This document shows positions 7,100 through 8,394 of a DNA stretch of 8,394 nt, one piece after another (the first letter of the stretch is position 1; every line of letters starts with the position of its first letter). The DNA is from an uncultured Saprospiraceae bacterium (GTDB taxonomy: Bacteria; Bacteroidota; Bacteroidia; Chitinophagales; Saprospiraceae), in the NCBI GenBank assembly GCA_937921525.1, contig CAKZUM010000154.1, forward strand, positions 1-8,394, written 5' to 3'. A program made the translations under genes and the position numbers. A model generated the notes under the pieces. It saw only the letters and a program-made list of their open reading frames with translations. It had not been told where the DNA came from and searched no databases.

Positions 7100-7405
7100 T
7101 CAAATTTTGGCTGGCTCTGCTATAATGATCTCAATACTTTCGATCTCTTCTTTTAGCCAATCGTCTAGATGACGATACCAGTCTATATGTGGGGAGGATT
7201 GATTACAACCTCCTGCGTGAGGGATACATTGGGTATGGCGATATTGCGTGCCACAAGAGGGACAACGCGCTGCTGTTTTGAAAGTATCCCATGTATGTCC
7301 ACAAGTGCTACATCCCCAGTATTCTCCGCCATCTGGTTCCCAATCGCATTTGGGGCAGGCTATTTTTTCTTCTTTCATGGTTGTTTTTTCTTCCTCGGGT
7401 TTCAT
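7100..7405 (-). CDS. Small cysteine-rich zinc-ribbon-like protein of unknown function
   Basis: This 101-residue protein has four CXXC or CX6C-type clusters. CPKC (17-20) with CSTC (32-35) would make one zinc ribbon. CPSC (48-51) with C60 and C67 (CIPHAGGC) could make a second metal site, with H37, H63 and H73 nearby. Between the pairs is a W-rich segment (WEPDGGEYWGC, GHTWDTF). The C-terminus (74-101) reads IDWYRHLDDWLKEEIESIEI and is probably a helix. There is no signal peptide, so it is likely cytoplasmic. The style resembles small Bacteroidota proteins of unknown function; I do not assign a role. Two starts are possible: ATG at 7405, which sits in the loop of a short hairpin, and ATG at 7378 (residue 10), which gives 92 residues and starts just ahead of the first CPKC. 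It lies 70 bp downstream of the 199-residue gene in the same direction, so the two may be co-transcribed. Confidence 0.72.
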   Translation of the reverse strand: MKPEEEKTTMKEEKIACPKCDWEPDGGEYWGCSTCGHTWDTFKTAARCPSCGTQYRHTQCIPHAGGCNQSSPHIDWYRHLDDWLKEEIESIEIIIAEPAKI

Positions 7406-7438
7406 CCGAGGTTATTCGTGTTTAACTACTCCGTAGTT
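7393..7438 (-). promoter_or_regulatory. Two short hairpins at the start of the zinc-ribbon gene
   Basis: Read in the mRNA sense, AACTAC/GTAGTT (7438-7433 with 7429-7424) forms a 6-bp stem with a 3-nt loop. Next comes CCTCGG (7411-7406) pairing with CCGAGG (7398-7393) across the 7-nt loop ATGAAAC, so the upstream candidate start codon occupies the loop. This could affect start choice or translation, or be a short dispersed palindrome. There is no T-run, so it is not a standard terminator. Function is inference only. Confidence 0.35.
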
Positions 7439-7475
7439 CTGTTCTACTCAGACTAGGGGTCTAAGCTACCTTTAC

Positions 7476-8075
7476 TTATCTTAATCTTTCTGGAATCAAT
7501 AGATAATTAACGTCTAAGCCTAAATTTATCGCCACATTCATTGTGTTATGCTGATTCCCAATATGATTGCCTAGCTCTTTCATCGGTTCTTCAAAATCTA
7601 GAAAATGATCTTCATGCATTTTTACCAATTGATTGAGTAAACGCATTGCTCTTTTGACGACATACTTGTCAAAGGTATTCGATCTGCTGGGCGAGGCTTC
7701 TCTTAATTGATCGGCGAATATTCTATAGGTATGATTAAGCATTAAAAAATTAAGGTAGACGTCTCCATATTTATCACTCGTAGCTTTTACATGCCGATTA
7801 ATCCTTCCACTTAAATCTCGAATATTTAATAATAGATAACCGGGAGAATAGTAATGATTTTTATACCCCTCTAAAGCATTTATCAGTTCTTCTTCTACGG
7901 CTGCTCGGCGATCTTCTTTGGTCACACCTTGCTCTGCTTCTATTAATTCAAAGTGCAGTTTGGCCACCAATGCTTTGTCTTTCGCAATTAGACGAAATAA
8001 CAAGCGATCTTTTTGCTTATGGGACAATCCTGCAATGGCTTTTTTGAAATCATCTTCTAATTTTATTCTTGCCAT
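7476..8075 (-). CDS. Hypothetical, probably all-helical 199-residue protein
   Basis: I do not recognise a named family. The protein is charged, with no signal peptide and no transmembrane segment, so it should be cytoplasmic. The N-terminal 50 residues (LEDDFKKAIAGLSHKQKDRL then LFRLIAKDKALVAKLHFEL) look like two amphipathic helices. Further helices are likely at about 52-71, 82-98, 105-127 and 134-157. A histidine-rich stretch occurs near the C-terminus (H154, H157, H171, H176 within MHEDHFLDF...NHIGNQHN), but no recognisable metal or catalytic motif is formed. The end NLGLDVNYLLIPERLR looks complete. The ATG at 8075 follows a very AT-rich leader of about 85 bp with no clear -7 box. The zinc-ribbon gene follows 70 bp downstream in the same direction. 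Coding is supported by length, an uninterrupted frame and natural amino-acid composition; function is unknown. Confidence 0.8.
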   Translation of the reverse strand: MARIKLEDDFKKAIAGLSHKQKDRLLFRLIAKDKALVAKLHFELIEAEQGVTKEDRRAAVEEELINALEGYKNHYYSPGYLLLNIRDLSGRINRHVKATSDKYGDVYLNFLMLNHTYRIFADQLREASPSRSNTFDKYVVKRAMRLLNQLVKMHEDHFLDFEEPMKELGNHIGNQHNTMNVAINLGLDVNYLLIPERLR

Positions 8076-8161
8076 TTGTATTTCTTAAATAAATAATAAA
8101 AAATATATTTTATTTTTAGTTGATTATCAATAAATTATAAACAACACTAACTACGAAAACT

Positions 8162-8249
8162 AAAACTTGGCACACATATTGAATATAAATATGTATTGAG
8201 TTTTGGTTAAAAGACTTTTAGGCGCCCGCATAGTCGGGCGTTCTTTTTT
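8162..8249 (+). ncRNA. Candidate small structured RNA ending in an intrinsic terminator
   Basis: On the plus strand, AAAACT (8162-8167) can pair with AGTTTT (8199-8204) and, inside it, ACATATT (8174-8180) with AATATGT (8188-8194), making a long interrupted hairpin. A small AAAAG-A-CTTTT palindrome (8209-8219) and then a GC-rich terminator follow. No ORF precedes this terminator on the plus strand, so the segment could be a small RNA or an untranslated remnant. No promoter box was found and the stem is AT-rich, so this is a weak call. Confidence 0.25.
8222..8249 (+). terminator. Rho-independent terminator, plus strand
   Basis: CGCCCG (8223-8228) and CGGGCG (8235-8240) form a 6-bp all-GC stem with a 6-nt loop, extended by G-U pairs, followed by TTCTTTTTTT. 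The T-run is on the plus strand only. The nearest gene to the left runs the other way, so what this terminates is not evident. Confidence 0.65.
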
Positions 8250-8301
8250 TCCTCTAAGTAACAACAAAACAATAACTTCCGCATCTGCCTCTATTCTTTT
8301 C

Positions 8302-8370
8302 CAGTTTGAGAAACTTAAAAAATAAGTCCGTAGCCCTGCTATGCACTGATTTTTTAAATTCCTCAAACAG
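8302..8370. repeat. Imperfect 26-bp inverted repeat
   Basis: Arm 8302-8327 and the reverse complement of 8345-8370 match at 22 of 26 positions. The arms carry GTTTGAG at the outer end and TTAAAAAAT toward the inner end. The 17-nt centre contains TAGC-CCT-GCTA, a further small stem. The element could act as a transcription end for a gene outside the window or be a dispersed palindromic repeat of a different family from the two others in this window. Confidence 0.7.
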
Positions 8371-8394
8371 AAAAATAATTAGAGCCAACTTGCG

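Larger units (their letters stand above)
8076..8394. other. Right-end non-coding region
   Basis: No convincing gene lies here. Positions 8076-8160 are an extremely AT-rich leader for the 199-residue gene. A plus-strand terminator follows at 8222-8249 and an imperfect inverted repeat at 8302-8370. A minus-strand frame entering from the right edge could end at a TGA at 8365-8363 (last residues QVGSNYFSV), just inside the repeat. This might be the end of an unseen gene, but ten codons are too few to call. Confidence 0.5.

Noticed and set aside
8160..8366. 68-codon minus-strand ORF
   Set aside because: It runs straight through the terminator hairpin and most of the inverted repeat, has low-complexity composition and no recognisable protein features.

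Overview
The window looks like chromosomal DNA of a low-GC, gliding member of the Bacteroidota. The evidence is a clear GldD gliding lipoprotein, a membrane-anchored LytTR regulator of the type common in this phylum, a BamA and UppS pair in the order usual there, start codons mostly without Shine-Dalgarno sequences, and one good TAnnTTTG-type -7 box upstream of uppS. A Saprospiria-like organism is my best guess from the protein style. That is inference and was not tested by a search.

Layout, left to right. Positions 1-98 (minus) hold the first 32 codons of a secreted protein that runs off the left edge. A non-coding stretch follows, containing a perfect 31-bp inverted repeat (325-394). Next come two minus-strand genes, gldD (1495-2109) and, downstream of it, a diheme c-type cytochrome (415-1428). 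gldD is divergent from a four-TM LytTR transcription factor (2139-3068, plus), with only 29 bp between the start codons. That regulator converges on bamA (3297-5825, minus). The space between them holds four copies of a short palindromic repeat, two in each orientation, and a strong bidirectional terminator. Upstream of bamA is a 340-bp gap and then uppS (6166-6915, minus). Further right are two minus-strand genes without a known function: a small cysteine-rich zinc-ribbon-like protein (7100-7405) and a 199-residue, probably helical protein (7476-8075). The right end (8076-8394) has no convincing gene. It does have an orphan plus-strand terminator preceded by a foldable segment, and an imperfect 26-bp inverted repeat.

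Functionally most of the window concerns the cell envelope. UppS makes the undecaprenyl carrier for peptidoglycan and surface glycans, BamA inserts outer-membrane barrels, GldD is an envelope lipoprotein needed for gliding and the associated secretion machinery, and the cytochrome is predicted to be exported. No multigene undescribed system is evident. The most unusual material is between the genes: three different families of inverted repeats, placed close to gene ends or edges, look like dispersed elements.
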